A stretch of 64,000 bases of DNA. Source: Microbispora rosea (GTDB taxonomy: Bacteria; Actinomycetota; Actinomycetes; Streptosporangiales; Streptosporangiaceae). This document shows, piece after piece, positions 53,281 to 62,376 of the stretch. The position numbers and the translations under genes were made by a program. Numbering within the stretch: position 1 is the first letter of the stretch; the number at the start of each line of letters is the position of its first letter. The notes under the pieces are model-generated. The model did no database searches. It saw nothing but the letters and a program-made list of their open reading frames with translations, and had not been told where the DNA came from. The stretch spans positions 124,001-188,000 of the forward strand of contig NZ_FTNI01000014.1 of NCBI RefSeq assembly GCF_900156315.1. Direction: 5' to 3'.

Positions 53281-54072
53281 ATGGACATGGGACTCACGGG
53301 ACGTACGGCGCTGGTGACGGGCGCCAGCCGTGGCATCGGGCTGGCGATCGTCGCCGCGCTCGCCGCGGAGGGCGTCCGCGTGGTGGCGGCCGCGCGGAAC
53401 GTCACCGCGGAGCTGAAGGAGACCGGCGCGATCGCCGTGCCGGTGGACCTCTCGACGCCCGAGGGCCCGGCGCACCTGGTCGAGCGCGCGGTCGCCGAGC
53501 TGGGGGAGGACCTCGACCTGCTGGTCAACAACGTGGGGGGCGGGGACCCCGGTGCGAACGGCGTCCGGGGATTCCTCGGCTTCGCGGACGACGAGTGGCT
53601 CTCGTGGTTCGGGCTCAACTTCTTCGCCACCGTCCGCACGACCCGCGCCGCGCTGCCCGGCATCCTGCGCCGCCGCGGCGTGATCGTGAACATCTCCTCG
53701 AACGGCGCCCGGACGCCGCACGTGGGTCCGATGCCGTACACCACGGCGAAGGCGGCGCTCAACGCGTTCGGCAAGGCCCTGGCGGAGGAGTTCGGGCCAC
53801 AGGGGGTGCGGGTGAACACGGTCTCACCCGGTGTGGTCCGCACCGCGATGTGGGAGGCGCCCGACGGCTACGGCGCCGAGCTGGCGGCGGCGCTGGGAGT
53901 GCCGCTCGATCAGCTGCTGGCCGGGCTGCCGGCCAGAGCGGGCATGACCACGGGACGGCTGATCGAACCGGCCGAGGTGGCGGCCCTCGTGACCTACCTC
54001 GCCTCACCGCACGCGGCGAGCGTCAACGGCGCGAACCTGATGATCGACGGAGGAGCGAACAAAGCGGCCTGA
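53281..54072 (+). CDS. Short-chain dehydrogenase/reductase
   Basis: A 263-residue classical SDR. The NAD(P) motif TGASRGIG is at about 13-20, NNVGGGDPG at about 84-92, a serine in VNISSNGARTP and the catalytic pair in YTTAKAAL (about 155-162). The C-terminal VNGANLMIDGG is typical of 3-oxoacyl reductase-like and alcohol dehydrogenases. The substrate is unknown. It is divergent from the TetR gene. Confidence 0.92.
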   Translation: MDMGLTGRTALVTGASRGIGLAIVAALAAEGVRVVAAARNVTAELKETGAIAVPVDLSTPEGPAHLVERAVAELGEDLDLLVNNVGGGDPGANGVRGFLGFADDEWLSWFGLNFFATVRTTRAALPGILRRRGVIVNISSNGARTPHVGPMPYTTAKAALNAFGKALAEEFGPQGVRVNTVSPGVVRTAMWEAPDGYGAELAAALGVPLDQLLAGLPARAGMTTGRLIEPAEVAALVTYLASPHAASVNGANLMIDGGANKAA

Positions 54073-54091
54073 CGTCGAGGAGGCCGGAAAC

Positions 54092-54292
54092 TCAGGGCGT
54101 CGGAAACGTGGAGAGCGTCACGTAGGTGACGCGGTCGTCCGCCATGACGAGGGCGACCCGCTGGCCGGGGCGCAGGTGGCGCAGCGGCCCGGCGCCGAAC
54201 GCCTCGCCGTCGAACGGGATCCGGGTGCCGTCGTCGAGGAAGACCCAGCCCGAGCGGGTCGCGGGGTCGAAGCTCTGCACGGTCGCCTGCAC
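54092..54292 (-). CDS. Small OB-fold (cold-shock-like) protein
   Basis: A 66-residue protein that reads like a diverged cold-shock domain: VQSFDPATRSGWVFLDDG, FDGEAFGAGPLRHLRPGQR, VALVMADDRV. It may bind nucleic acid, but the two RNA-binding motifs of true cold-shock proteins are only partly recognisable. Start codon GTG; no strong ribosome site is visible. It lies between two convergent or divergent neighbours as a single gene. Confidence 0.7.
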   Translation of the reverse strand: MQATVQSFDPATRSGWVFLDDGTRIPFDGEAFGAGPLRHLRPGQRVALVMADDRVTYVTLSTFPTP

Positions 54293-54363
54293 GCCGCCAG
54301 CCTACCGCCGCGGGCGGATAATCCTTTGACCAGTGGATCTTCCGGCTGCCAGCATGTCCCGCC

Positions 54364-55617
54364 ATGACCGAGGCGGCACCGAGAAGCCTGTGGCGCGTGC
54401 GTCACTTCCGGCGATACGCCGGTGCGGACGCGATCAGCAAGCTCGGCAGCGAGGTCTCCCTGGTCGCCCTGCCGCTCACGGCGGCGCTCACCCTCCACGC
54501 GAGCCCGTTCGAGGTGGGGCTGCTCACCGCCGCGGAGATGGTGGCGTTCCTGCTGGTCGGCCTGCCCGCCGGAGCCTGGGTGGACCGCATGCGGCGCCGT
54601 CCGGTGCTGGTCGCCGCCGACGCGGTCCGCGCGCTGGCGCTGCTGTCGGTCCCGGCCGCGGCCGTGCTCGGCGTGCTCGGCCTGCCCCAGATGTACGCCG
54701 TGGCCGTGGTGAACGGGCTGTGCACGGTCTTCTTCGACGTCGCCCACCAGAGCTACCTCCCGTCCATCGTCGGCAGGGAGGACCTCGCCCGCGGGCACGG
54801 CACACTCGCCGCGAACCAGTCGCTCGCGCAGCTCGCGGGCCCGGGGATCGGCGGCTGGCTGGTGCAGGCGCTCACCGCCCCGATCGCCGTGGTCGCCGAC
54901 GCCCTCAGCTACGCGGGGTCCGCGCTGCTGCTCCTCGGCGTACGCGCGGACGAGGAACCCGGGGGAAGGGACGCCAGGGGCAGGGGAAGGGCCGTCAGGG
55001 GCGGGGGCCGGTTGTGGCCGGAGATCGCCGAGGGGCTTCTGTTCGTCGCCGGGCAGCCCGTCCTGCGCCGGGTCGCCGCGGTCGGGGCGCTGATGATGCT
55101 GTCGTTCGGCCTGTGGTCGGCGACAGTGCCGCTTTACCTGGTCCGCGAGGTCGGCGCCAGCCCCGGCACGTACGGCATGCTGCTGTCGGCCGGCGCGGTG
55201 GGCGGGGTGGCGGGCGCCTGGCTGGCCCCGCGGGTCGCGGCCCGCCTGGGCACGGGCCGGGCCATGTACGCCGCGGCCTGGGCGGCCACGGTCTGCACCG
55301 CCCCGCTGGCGCTGACGGCGGCGGGCCCCCGCCTGCTGATCCTGCCGGTGGCACTGGCGGCCAGTGGGGTGGCGACCACCGTGTTCAGCGTGGCGCAGGG
55401 GGCCTACCGCCAGTCGATCTGCCCGCCGCACCTGCTCGGCCGGCTGAGCGCCACCATGCGGTTCCTGATGTGGGGCCCGATGCCGCTCGGCGGCCTGCTG
55501 GCGGGCACGCTGGGTCAGCTCGCCGGGGTGCGCGTCGCGTTCTGGGCCGCCTGCGGGGTCTACACGCTCGCCCACCTGCCGGTCCTGCTCGCGCCGCGGA
55601 TCCGCGAGGTCGCCTAG
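54364..55617 (+). CDS. MFS transporter, 12-helix (MFS_3-like)
   Basis: A 417-residue transporter with about 12 helices. The N-terminal helix pair is FRRYAGADAISKLGSEVSLV; motif A is GLPAGAWVDRMRRRPVL (about 62-78). The family includes siderophore and multidrug exporters. There is no ribosome site before the ATG, so the transcript may be leaderless. A downstream TetR gene converges on it but is more likely to regulate the DHA2-type exporter on its other side. Confidence 0.9.
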   Translation: MTEAAPRSLWRVRHFRRYAGADAISKLGSEVSLVALPLTAALTLHASPFEVGLLTAAEMVAFLLVGLPAGAWVDRMRRRPVLVAADAVRALALLSVPAAAVLGVLGLPQMYAVAVVNGLCTVFFDVAHQSYLPSIVGREDLARGHGTLAANQSLAQLAGPGIGGWLVQALTAPIAVVADALSYAGSALLLLGVRADEEPGGRDARGRGRAVRGGGRLWPEIAEGLLFVAGQPVLRRVAAVGALMMLSFGLWSATVPLYLVREVGASPGTYGMLLSAGAVGGVAGAWLAPRVAARLGTGRAMYAAAWAATVCTAPLALTAAGPRLLILPVALAASGVATTVFSVAQGAYRQSICPPHLLGRLSATMRFLMWGPMPLGGLLAGTLGQLAGVRVAFWAACGVYTLAHLPVLLAPRIREVA

Positions 55618-55624
55618 CCCTCCT

Positions 55625-56368
55625 TCAGCTCGCCTCGTGCTCCTCGTCGGGGTCCGGCTCACCGATGTAGGAGGCGAGACCGCGCAGGATGATCTCCACG
55701 CCGAGCTCGAACCGGTAGTCGTTCGACTCGTCCATCATGATGTCGGCGAGCCGCACCAGGTTCGGGAACCGGTCGGGCGGCAGCGAGGCGAAGTAGCCGT
55801 TGACCTCGTCGCGCAGCTTGTGCCACGAGTCGTGGGTCTCGCGGTAGCGCTCCTGCCAGAGGCTCTCCTCCAGCGCGAACCCGTTGATGTACGTGGACAG
55901 CAGGTCGCCGGAGATGGCCAGGACCCGCCGCGGCAGCCCGGCGGCGCCGAGGACGGCCAGCAGCCGCTCGACGTAGGGGAGCAGCTCGGGTGTGAACGGA
56001 ACGTGAGCCATCGTGATCTTCGCCAGGTCGCGATGGCTCAGCAGCCGCTCCCGCGCCTGACGGGCGAAGTCCATGACCTGCTCCCGCCAGCGCTCGGGGT
56101 CGGGCTCCGGAATCTCGTAGCCCTCGAACGTGCGGTTGTACATGAGCTGCAGCAGCTCGTCCTTGTCGCGTACGTGCACGTACAGCGCCGAGACGGCGAC
56201 GCCGAGTTCGGCGGCAACCTGCCGCATGCTCAGCCCGTCGTAGCCCTCACGGTCGAGGATCGTGTAGGCGGCGTCGACGATCCGCTCGCGACTGAGGGGC
56301 ACCCTGGCCGGCGTACGTCGCCTGGGCGGACGCTCCCACGGCGGTGTGGGCATGTCCGGCTGCGTCAT
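55625..56368 (-). CDS. TetR-family regulator with a TetR_C-type ligand domain
   Basis: A 247-residue repressor. The helix-turn-helix (about 25-70) has SMRQVAAELGVAVSALYVHV, and the C-terminal domain belongs to the tetracycline-repressor class (LLSTYINGFALEES). The ATG has GGGAGG six bases upstream. It is divergent from an EmrB/QacA-type exporter, with repeated GAACACCG half-sites and a pair of direct AACGAGATATATC repeats between them. Confidence 0.92.
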   Translation of the reverse strand: MTQPDMPTPPWERPPRRRTPARVPLSRERIVDAAYTILDREGYDGLSMRQVAAELGVAVSALYVHVRDKDELLQLMYNRTFEGYEIPEPDPERWREQVMDFARQARERLLSHRDLAKITMAHVPFTPELLPYVERLLAVLGAAGLPRRVLAISGDLLSTYINGFALEESLWQERYRETHDSWHKLRDEVNGYFASLPPDRFPNLVRLADIMMDESNDYRFELGVEIILRGLASYIGEPDPDEEHEAS

Positions 56369-56400
56369 GAAGGACCTCCCGCTGTTCCGCCCATGCTAGT

Positions 56401-56550
56401 GAACACCGCTCCGCGTCCACGAACACCGCTCTCACAACGAGATATATCTTGTGTCTCGCGTAAACGAGATATATCGTGGCGAACATCGAACTTGGCGCTG
56501 AACACTGATCGGTAGTAGAACAGCGCTCACCATACTATGAACACCGTTCA
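56401..56550. promoter_or_regulatory. Repeat-rich operator region between TetR and exporter
   Basis: GAACACCGCTC occurs at 56401 and 56421; AACGAGATATATC-(T/G)TG occurs at 56436-56451 and 56463-56478; TGAACACCGTTCA (56536-56548) is a perfect dyad that covers the exporter start. Several sites are therefore available for the repressor. Confidence 0.6.
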
Positions 56551-58030
56551 TTCTCTGGGAGGGATGATGTCGGAACCCATTACGGCGACCGCGCCGGCGT
56601 CGCCGGCGACGGGGGCGCCGTACCGCTGGCGCTGGGCGGCGCTCTTCGTGATCCTGGCCGGTGAGGTCATGGACATGCTCGACGCGATGGTCACCAACAT
56701 CGCGGCGCCCGACATGCGCGCCGACCTCGGCGGCTCCGAGGCCGTCATCCAATGGCTGGGCGCCGCCTACACGCTCTCGATGGCCGTGGGGCTGATCACC
56801 GGCGGGCGGCTCGGGGACATCTTCGGCCGCAGGCGCATGTTCCTGATCGGCGCCGCCGGGTTCACCGTGGGTTCCCTGCTGTGCGCCGTGGCCGCGTCGC
56901 CCGAGATGCTGGTCGGCGCCCGGGTGATCCAGGGCCTGTTCGGCTCGGTCATGCTGCCCCAGGGCCTCGGCATGATCAAGGAGATGTTCCCGCCCAAGGA
57001 CGTGGCCAAGGCGTTCGGCATGTTCGGGCCGGTCATGGGCCTGTCGGCCGTCGGTGGCCCGATCCTCGCCGGCTGGCTCGTGACGGCCGACTTCTGGGGC
57101 ACCGGCTGGAGAATGATCTTCTTCATCAACCTGCCGCTCGGCCTGGCCGCGCTCCTCGCCGGGCTGCGCTTCCTGCCCGAGTCGAGGTCGCCGCGGCCGC
57201 CGCGGCTCGACCTGGCCGGGGTCGCGCTCGCGTCCGTGGGCGGCTTCCTGGTGATCTACCCGCTGGTGCAGGGCCGCGAGCACGACTGGCCCGTGTGGGC
57301 GTTCGTGATGCTCGCCGCCTCGGTGCTCGTGTTCGCCGTCTTCGGCTGGTTCCAGTCCCGCCGCAGCCGCTCGGGCGGCGACCCGCTGATCGTGCCGAGC
57401 CTGTTCCGCAAGCGGGCGTTCACCGGCGGCCTGTTCACCGGCATGGTGTTCTTCTCCGGCATGGCCGGGTTCATGCTGGCCTTCAACCTCTACTGTCAGC
57501 TGGGACTCGGCTACTCACCGCTCAAGGCGGGGCTCGCGACGGCTCCCTCGTCGGTCGGCACGCTTCTCGGATTCGGCGTCGCGATGGGGCTGCAGAAGTT
57601 CGGGCGCAAGCTGCTCCAGGGCGGCACCCTGATCATGACGCTGGGCGTGCTCGGCGTCGTGCTCACGCTGAACATCGCGGGCATGCACGTCAGCCCGTGG
57701 CAGCTCGCCCCCGCGCTGGCCGTCACCGGTATCGGCATGGGCATGCTGATGGCGCCCTTCTTCGACATCGTGCTCGCCGGCGTGGAGGAGCACGAGACGG
57801 GCTCGGCGTCCGGCACGCTGACGGCGGTGCAGCAGCTGGGCAACGCGTTCGGCGTGGCCCTGCTCGGCACGGTCTTCTTCGACCTGCTCGGCGACGTGCC
57901 CACCGCCGGGAGCTTCGACCAGGCCATGAAGACCACCCTGTGGGTGGTCGCCGGAATGCTCCTGCTCACCTTCGCCGTGGCCTTCCTCCTGCCGAAGCAG
58001 GCCCGCGAGAACGCGGAGGCGGCCCACTGA
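56537..58030 (+). CDS. MFS drug exporter, 14-helix (EmrB/QacA, DHA2)
   Basis: A 497-residue exporter with about 14 helices. Motif A is present in GGRLGDIFGRRRMFL (about 87-101), and the DHA2 motif C is near GPILAGWLV. The N-terminal WAALFVILAGEVMDMLDAMV is typical. The start is uncertain: ATG at 56537 lies within a perfect dyad and has CATACT upstream, which would give a leaderless message; ATG at 56567 has GGGAGGG but is too close. It is probably controlled by the divergent TetR. Confidence 0.92.
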   Translation: MNTVHSLGGMMSEPITATAPASPATGAPYRWRWAALFVILAGEVMDMLDAMVTNIAAPDMRADLGGSEAVIQWLGAAYTLSMAVGLITGGRLGDIFGRRRMFLIGAAGFTVGSLLCAVAASPEMLVGARVIQGLFGSVMLPQGLGMIKEMFPPKDVAKAFGMFGPVMGLSAVGGPILAGWLVTADFWGTGWRMIFFINLPLGLAALLAGLRFLPESRSPRPPRLDLAGVALASVGGFLVIYPLVQGREHDWPVWAFVMLAASVLVFAVFGWFQSRRSRSGGDPLIVPSLFRKRAFTGGLFTGMVFFSGMAGFMLAFNLYCQLGLGYSPLKAGLATAPSSVGTLLGFGVAMGLQKFGRKLLQGGTLIMTLGVLGVVLTLNIAGMHVSPWQLAPALAVTGIGMGMLMAPFFDIVLAGVEEHETGSASGTLTAVQQLGNAFGVALLGTVFFDLLGDVPTAGSFDQAMKTTLWVVAGMLLLTFAVAFLLPKQARENAEAAH

Positions 58031-58107
58031 CGCGACGTGACGGGTGGCCACGCCGGAGCGGGGGCTCGGCGTGGCCGCCCGGCGTGAGCCGTCAGGGTCG
58101 CGGTGTC

Positions 58108-58758
58108 TCAGGGGCCCGGCGCCGCGCCGCCGAGGATCAGGGCCGCGACCTCGGCGGTCGCGGGGCCGACGCCCAGGGCGAGGGCGTTGCGCAGGTCCTC
58201 CACGGTGTCCACGTCCGTGCGTACGGACGCGATCCCCGGCGGGGTCAGTTCCTTGGCCCCCCGGGACAGGTGCCTGACCCGGGACTCGCCGCCGAACCCC
58301 GGCCGGAAGGACACGCCCGGCCGCACACCGTAGAAGGTCGTCCCCACCTCGGCGGCGTCGGGGACGAACGCCTGGTCGAACTCCAGCGCCGCCGCGAGCA
58401 CCGTCTCCAGCTCCACGGGCCGCAGGGCGGGCAGGTCGGCCTGCAGGGCGCCGACGGCGTCGCCGGGCGCGAGCCGTACGGCCTCCTCCGCCCCGGTCCG
58501 CAGGGCGGTGTTGAGCCCCCGGTCGGGATCGGCCACCACGTGGGCCCCGAGCGCGGCCAGCCGCCGGGCGGGCAGCGGGTCGGCCGTCACGACCACCACG
58601 CGCGCGACCAGCGGGCACCGCAGCGCCGCCGCCACGGTGTCGGCGGCCACCGCGACCGCCAGATCGGCCCGGTGCCGCCCCGCCGCCGCCGCGAGCCGCG
58701 TCTTGGCCCGGATCAGGGTCTTCACCGGGACCACTATTGACCATCGCGCGAGGTGCAT
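58108..58758 (-). CDS. cofC: 2-phospho-L-lactate guanylyltransferase (F420 synthesis)
   Basis: About 216 residues. The enzyme activates 2-phospholactate, or in actinobacteria phosphoenolpyruvate, with GTP to start cofactor F420 synthesis. The nucleotide-binding WSIVVPVKTLIRAKTRL is at the N terminus, ALQADLPALRPVEL (about 112-125) holds the metal-binding acid, and VRTDVDTVEDLRNALALG ends the fold. The start at 58758 gives the family N terminus; ATG at 58782 is an alternative. Its presence implies that the strain makes F420. Confidence 0.9.
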   Translation of the reverse strand: MHLARWSIVVPVKTLIRAKTRLAAAAGRHRADLAVAVAADTVAAALRCPLVARVVVVTADPLPARRLAALGAHVVADPDRGLNTALRTGAEEAVRLAPGDAVGALQADLPALRPVELETVLAAALEFDQAFVPDAAEVGTTFYGVRPGVSFRPGFGGESRVRHLSRGAKELTPPGIASVRTDVDTVEDLRNALALGVGPATAEVAALILGGAAPGP

Positions 58759-58835
58759 GCCTGTAGCATCCCGCCTCGACATCGCCCATGGCCAACCGGG
58801 AGACTTGTCCCGGATCCCGGTGATTTGGAGACCCT

Positions 58836-59633
58836 GTGAGCCATCCCAGCGAGCCCTCGTCCGACCCGACCACCCCCGCGTCCGCCCCTGCGGCGCCCGC
58901 GCCCGCCACGGTGAGCCGTCGCGCGGGCCGTCCGCCGCGCTTCTGGGAGACGCTCGCGGTCGTCGTCGTCAAGCCGATCTCACGGCTGTTCGTGAAGCGG
59001 AGGTGGCGGGGCGGGGAGCACATCCCCCGCACCGGCGGGCTGATCATCGCGGCCAACCACCTGTCGTGGTCCGATCCCGTGCTGCTCTCGCACTACCTGT
59101 ACAACAACGGGCGGTGGCCGACGATCCTGGCCAAGGCGGGTCTGTTCCGGATCCGGGGGCTCGGTCACGCCATCGCCCAACTGCAGGCCATCCCGGTCGA
59201 ACGGAACAGCACCGAGGCCACCAAGTCGCTCAAGATCGCCGAGGAACGGCTGCGGAACGGCGCCTGCATCCTGTTCTATCCCGAGGGCACGATCACCCGC
59301 GATCCCGAGCTGTGGCCCATGGCCGGCAAGACCGGCGTCGCCCGGCTGGCCCTCGTGACCGGTGTGCCGGTCATCCCGATCGCCCACTGGGGCGCCCAGG
59401 AGCTGCTGCCGTACGGGGCGTCGAAGCCGCGCCTGCTGCCGCGCAAGTCCTTCCACGTGCTCGCCGGGCCTCCGGTCGACCTGTCCAAGTACGCCGGTCA
59501 GCCCATGCGCGGCTCGGTTCTGCGCGACGCGACCGCCGACATCACGGCCGCCATCACCGGACTGCTGGCCGAGATCCGGGACGAGAAGGCGCCAGAGATC
59601 CCCTTTGACCCCAAGAACGCGGCTAACGACTGA
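58836..59633 (+). CDS. plsC: 1-acyl-sn-glycerol-3-phosphate acyltransferase
   Basis: A 265-residue membrane-associated acyltransferase of phospholipid synthesis, which adds the second fatty acid to lysophosphatidic acid. The HX4D motif is in NHLSWSDPVLL (about 72-82) and the acceptor-site motif in FYPEGTITRD (about 147-156). The first 25 residues are Pro/Ala rich. It begins with GTG. The neighbouring gpsA makes glycerol-3-phosphate, the backbone of the same pathway. Confidence 0.92.
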   Translation: MSHPSEPSSDPTTPASAPAAPAPATVSRRAGRPPRFWETLAVVVVKPISRLFVKRRWRGGEHIPRTGGLIIAANHLSWSDPVLLSHYLYNNGRWPTILAKAGLFRIRGLGHAIAQLQAIPVERNSTEATKSLKIAEERLRNGACILFYPEGTITRDPELWPMAGKTGVARLALVTGVPVIPIAHWGAQELLPYGASKPRLLPRKSFHVLAGPPVDLSKYAGQPMRGSVLRDATADITAAITGLLAEIRDEKAPEIPFDPKNAAND

Positions 59634-59686
59634 GCGGAGCGTACGGTGAGGGGGGAGCGCGCGGAGCAAGAGGAGTGGTGCGGCCA

Positions 59687-60694
59687 GTGAGCAGGGCGGC
59701 TGTTTTCGGAACGGGCTCGTGGGGCACCACGTTCGCGATGATCCTCGCCGAGGCCGGCACCTCCACGACCCTGTGGGGCAGGCGGGCGGAGATCGTCGAC
59801 GCGATCAACGAGACCCGGGAGAACCCCGAGTATCTGCCGGGGACGCGGCTGCCCGACACGATCCACGCCACGACGGACCCCGCCGAGGCCATGGAGGGCG
59901 CCGATTTCGTGGTCCTCGCGGTGCCGTCCCAGACGCTGCGCGCCAACCTCCAGGTGTGGAAGCCGCACATTCCGCCGGAGGCCGTGCTGGTCAGCCTGAT
60001 GAAGGGCGTCGAGCTCGGCACCTGCAAGCGGATGAGCGAGGTCGTCTGCGAGGTGGCCGAGGTGCCGGAGCGCCGGGTGGCCGTGGTCTCCGGGCCCAAC
60101 CTGGTCCCCGAACTGGCCCAGCGGCAGCCCGCCGCGGCCGTCGTCGCCTGCTCCGACGAGGAGGTGGCCGCCCGGCTCCAGGAGGCGTGCCACCTGCCGT
60201 GGTTCCGGACCTACACGAATCCGGACGTGGTGGGCGTCGAACTCGGCGGCGCGGTCAAGAACGTCATCGCACTGGCCGTCGGCGTCGCGGCCGGCATGGG
60301 CCTGGGCGACAACGTGCGGGCGACGCTCATGACGCGGGGCCTGGCCGAGATCGCCCGCTTGGGCGCGGCGCTCGGGGCGGACCAGCACACCTTCGCCGGC
60401 CTCGCCGGGATGGGGGATCTCGTCGCCACCTGCACCTCGCCGCTGTCGCGCAACCGCACCTTCGGCGAGAACCTGGGCCGCGGCATGACGATGGCCGAGG
60501 TCGTCGCCGCCACGAAGCAGACGGCCGAGGGGGTCAAGTCGTGCGAGTCGGTGCTCGAACTGGCCAGGAAGCACGACGTGGAGATGCCCATCACCGAGGT
60601 GGTCGTCGGCGTCGTCCACGACGGCATGACCCCCGGTGAGGCCGCTGTGCTGCTGATGTCACGCACGCCCAAGCCGGAGCGCTACGGCGTCTGA
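59687..60694 (+). CDS. gpsA: Glycerol-3-phosphate dehydrogenase [NAD(P)+]
   Basis: Makes sn-glycerol-3-phosphate from dihydroxyacetone phosphate for phospholipids. The NAD motif AVFGTGSWGTTF is at the N terminus, KNVIALAVGVAAGMGLGDN carries the catalytic lysine, and GMGDLVATCTSPLSRNRTFG is highly conserved. Several GTG codons (59675, 59678, 59687) are in frame; GTG 59687 gives MSRAAVFGTG but an upstream choice would add four residues. It follows plsC closely and is probably in the same transcript. Confidence 0.95.
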   Translation: MSRAAVFGTGSWGTTFAMILAEAGTSTTLWGRRAEIVDAINETRENPEYLPGTRLPDTIHATTDPAEAMEGADFVVLAVPSQTLRANLQVWKPHIPPEAVLVSLMKGVELGTCKRMSEVVCEVAEVPERRVAVVSGPNLVPELAQRQPAAAVVACSDEEVAARLQEACHLPWFRTYTNPDVVGVELGGAVKNVIALAVGVAAGMGLGDNVRATLMTRGLAEIARLGAALGADQHTFAGLAGMGDLVATCTSPLSRNRTFGENLGRGMTMAEVVAATKQTAEGVKSCESVLELARKHDVEMPITEVVVGVVHDGMTPGEAAVLLMSRTPKPERYGV

Positions 60695-60781
60695 TCGGGG
60701 TCTGATCGGGGATAACGGACTCCCATGACGCGCGTGGCTGACAAGCCGTTTTGCATCTCGAACACGGTAGATTCGGGCATC

Positions 60782-61897
60782 ATGAATGAGGATCGCGAGT
60801 CCCCGTCACGCGTGCGCGTGGCAGTCGTCTTCGGCGGCCGCAACTCCGAGCACGCCGTCTCCCTGATGGGCGCGGGCAGTGTGCTGGAGGCCATCGACCG
60901 GACGAAGTACGAGGTCATCCCCATCGGCATCGCCCAGGACGGCCGTTGGGTGCTGGCGTCGGGCAGCCAGTCCTATGCGATCGAGTCCGGCCGCCTGCCC
61001 GTCGTGGACGACTCCGGCACGGCGCTCGCGCTCCCCGGGGACTCCGGCGCCCTCGTGGCCCTCGAATCGGGTGAGATCCCGCGTGCGCTCGGCCGCGTGG
61101 ACGTCGTGTTCCCCATGCTGCACGGGCCGTTCGGCGAGGACGGGACGATCCAGGGCCTGCTGGAGATGGCCGGGGTCCGCTACGTGGGCTCGGGCGTGCT
61201 GGCCAGCGCGGTCGGCATGGACAAGGCGTACATGAAGCTTGTGCTGCGCGCCGCCGGGCTGCCGGTCGGCCCGTTCGTGGTCGTACGCGACCGCGACTGG
61301 CGGCTCGACCGCGGCCGGGTGCTCAAGGAGATCGAGGAACTGGGCTGGCCGGTGTTCGTGAAGCCGTCCAGGGCCGGGTCGTCGCAGGGCATCACCAAGG
61401 CGCACGACCCCGAGTCGCTGGAAGAGGCGATCGAACTCGCCCGCGAGCACGACCCGAAGGTGCTGGTCGAAGCCGCCATCGCGGGCCGGGAGGTCGAGTG
61501 CGCGGTGCTGGAGTCGCTCGGCGACGCCGCCCCCGAGGCGAGCGTCCCCGGCGAGGTGCTCGTCCGGGGCGAGCGCGAGTTCTTCGACTTCGAGGCCAAG
61601 TACTACCCCGACCAGATGGAGCTCCGCGCGCCTGCCGACATCCCCGCCGAGGTGGCGGAGACGCTGCGGTCCATGGCTGTGCGCGCGTTCGAGGCGCTCG
61701 GCTGCGAGGGCCTGTCGCGGGTCGACTTCTTCTACACGCCGTCGGGCGAGCTGATCGTCAACGAGATCAACACGATGCCGGGCTTCACGTCGCTGTCGGT
61801 CGCGCCGCAGCTGTGGGGCGCCACCGGCCTGCCGTACGCCGACCTGGTCGAGCGGCTGATCCAGCTCGCGCTGCGCCGGCCGGCGGGCCTGCGGTAG
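60782..61897 (+). CDS. ddl: D-alanine-D-alanine ligase
   Basis: Joins two D-alanines for peptidoglycan. An ATP-grasp enzyme of about 371 residues. VAVVFGGRNSEHAVSL starts the protein, LHGPFGEDGTIQGLLE and FVKPSRAGSSQGI form the ATP site, and NEINTMPGFTSLSV is the C-terminal signature. ATG at 60782 has TAGATT just upstream, so the message may be leaderless. A longer frame from 60725 is less likely. Its stop codon is directly followed by the stop codon of the opposite-strand lipoprotein gene. Confidence 0.96.
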   Translation: MNEDRESPSRVRVAVVFGGRNSEHAVSLMGAGSVLEAIDRTKYEVIPIGIAQDGRWVLASGSQSYAIESGRLPVVDDSGTALALPGDSGALVALESGEIPRALGRVDVVFPMLHGPFGEDGTIQGLLEMAGVRYVGSGVLASAVGMDKAYMKLVLRAAGLPVGPFVVVRDRDWRLDRGRVLKEIEELGWPVFVKPSRAGSSQGITKAHDPESLEEAIELAREHDPKVLVEAAIAGREVECAVLESLGDAAPEASVPGEVLVRGEREFFDFEAKYYPDQMELRAPADIPAEVAETLRSMAVRAFEALGCEGLSRVDFFYTPSGELIVNEINTMPGFTSLSVAPQLWGATGLPYADLVERLIQLALRRPAGLR

Positions 61898-62353
61898 TCA
61901 CTCCGGGATGCTCGCCTTGATCGGCTCGGCCAGGTCGACCAGCACGGCCCCGGCCTGGTGCTCCTGCCCGATCGTCACCTCGACGTACGCCACCCGGTTG
62001 GTGCACGTGAACAGCGTCGGGCGGCGCGGGTCCTGGAACCAGCCGACGCCGTTGATGTCGGCGACCTCGGCCGTCGGCTCCATCGCGGCCGGCCGGGGCA
62101 CGCCGCAGCGCAGCGCGATCTGGCCGTCGCCCCAGACGGCGACGTACGGCGAGGGAGGCTCGGAGGCGGCCCGGTCGAGCCCGTCGAGCGTCTTCGGCAG
62201 CGCGGCGTCGAGTGCGCGGCAGGCCGCCGCCGCCTCGCCGGTCGGCGTGGGCGGCTCCACGTGGACGGTGGACGAGCAGCCGGCGAGCAGGGCGAGGGCC
62301 ACCAGGACCGCGCCTGCCGACGCGGCGCGTGCGGGCCCCCTCGCCTGTCGCAT
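61898..62353 (-). CDS. DUF3515 lipoprotein
   Basis: A 151-residue protein. A signal peptide ends in the lipobox LAGC (AVLVALALLAGC), so it is probably a membrane lipoprotein. The mature part has the DUF3515 pattern (ACRALDAALPKTLDGLDR, YVAVWGDGQIALRCGVPRP, CTNRVAYVEVTIG). The function is unknown. GGGGAG lies just before the ATG at 62353. It follows the Lrp/AsnC-domain gene by 23 bases on the same strand, a pairing common in actinomycetes. It directly abuts ddl. Confidence 0.9.
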   Translation of the reverse strand: MRQARGPARAASAGAVLVALALLAGCSSTVHVEPPTPTGEAAAACRALDAALPKTLDGLDRAASEPPSPYVAVWGDGQIALRCGVPRPAAMEPTAEVADINGVGWFQDPRRPTLFTCTNRVAYVEVTIGQEHQAGAVLVDLAEPIKASIPE

Positions 62354-62376
62354 CGTCTCCCCGGCTCGTGTTCCGC

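Noticed and set aside
48833-58030. Secondary-metabolite cluster
   Set aside because: Several exporters and TetR regulators are present, but no synthase, NRPS, PKS or terpene gene is among them.
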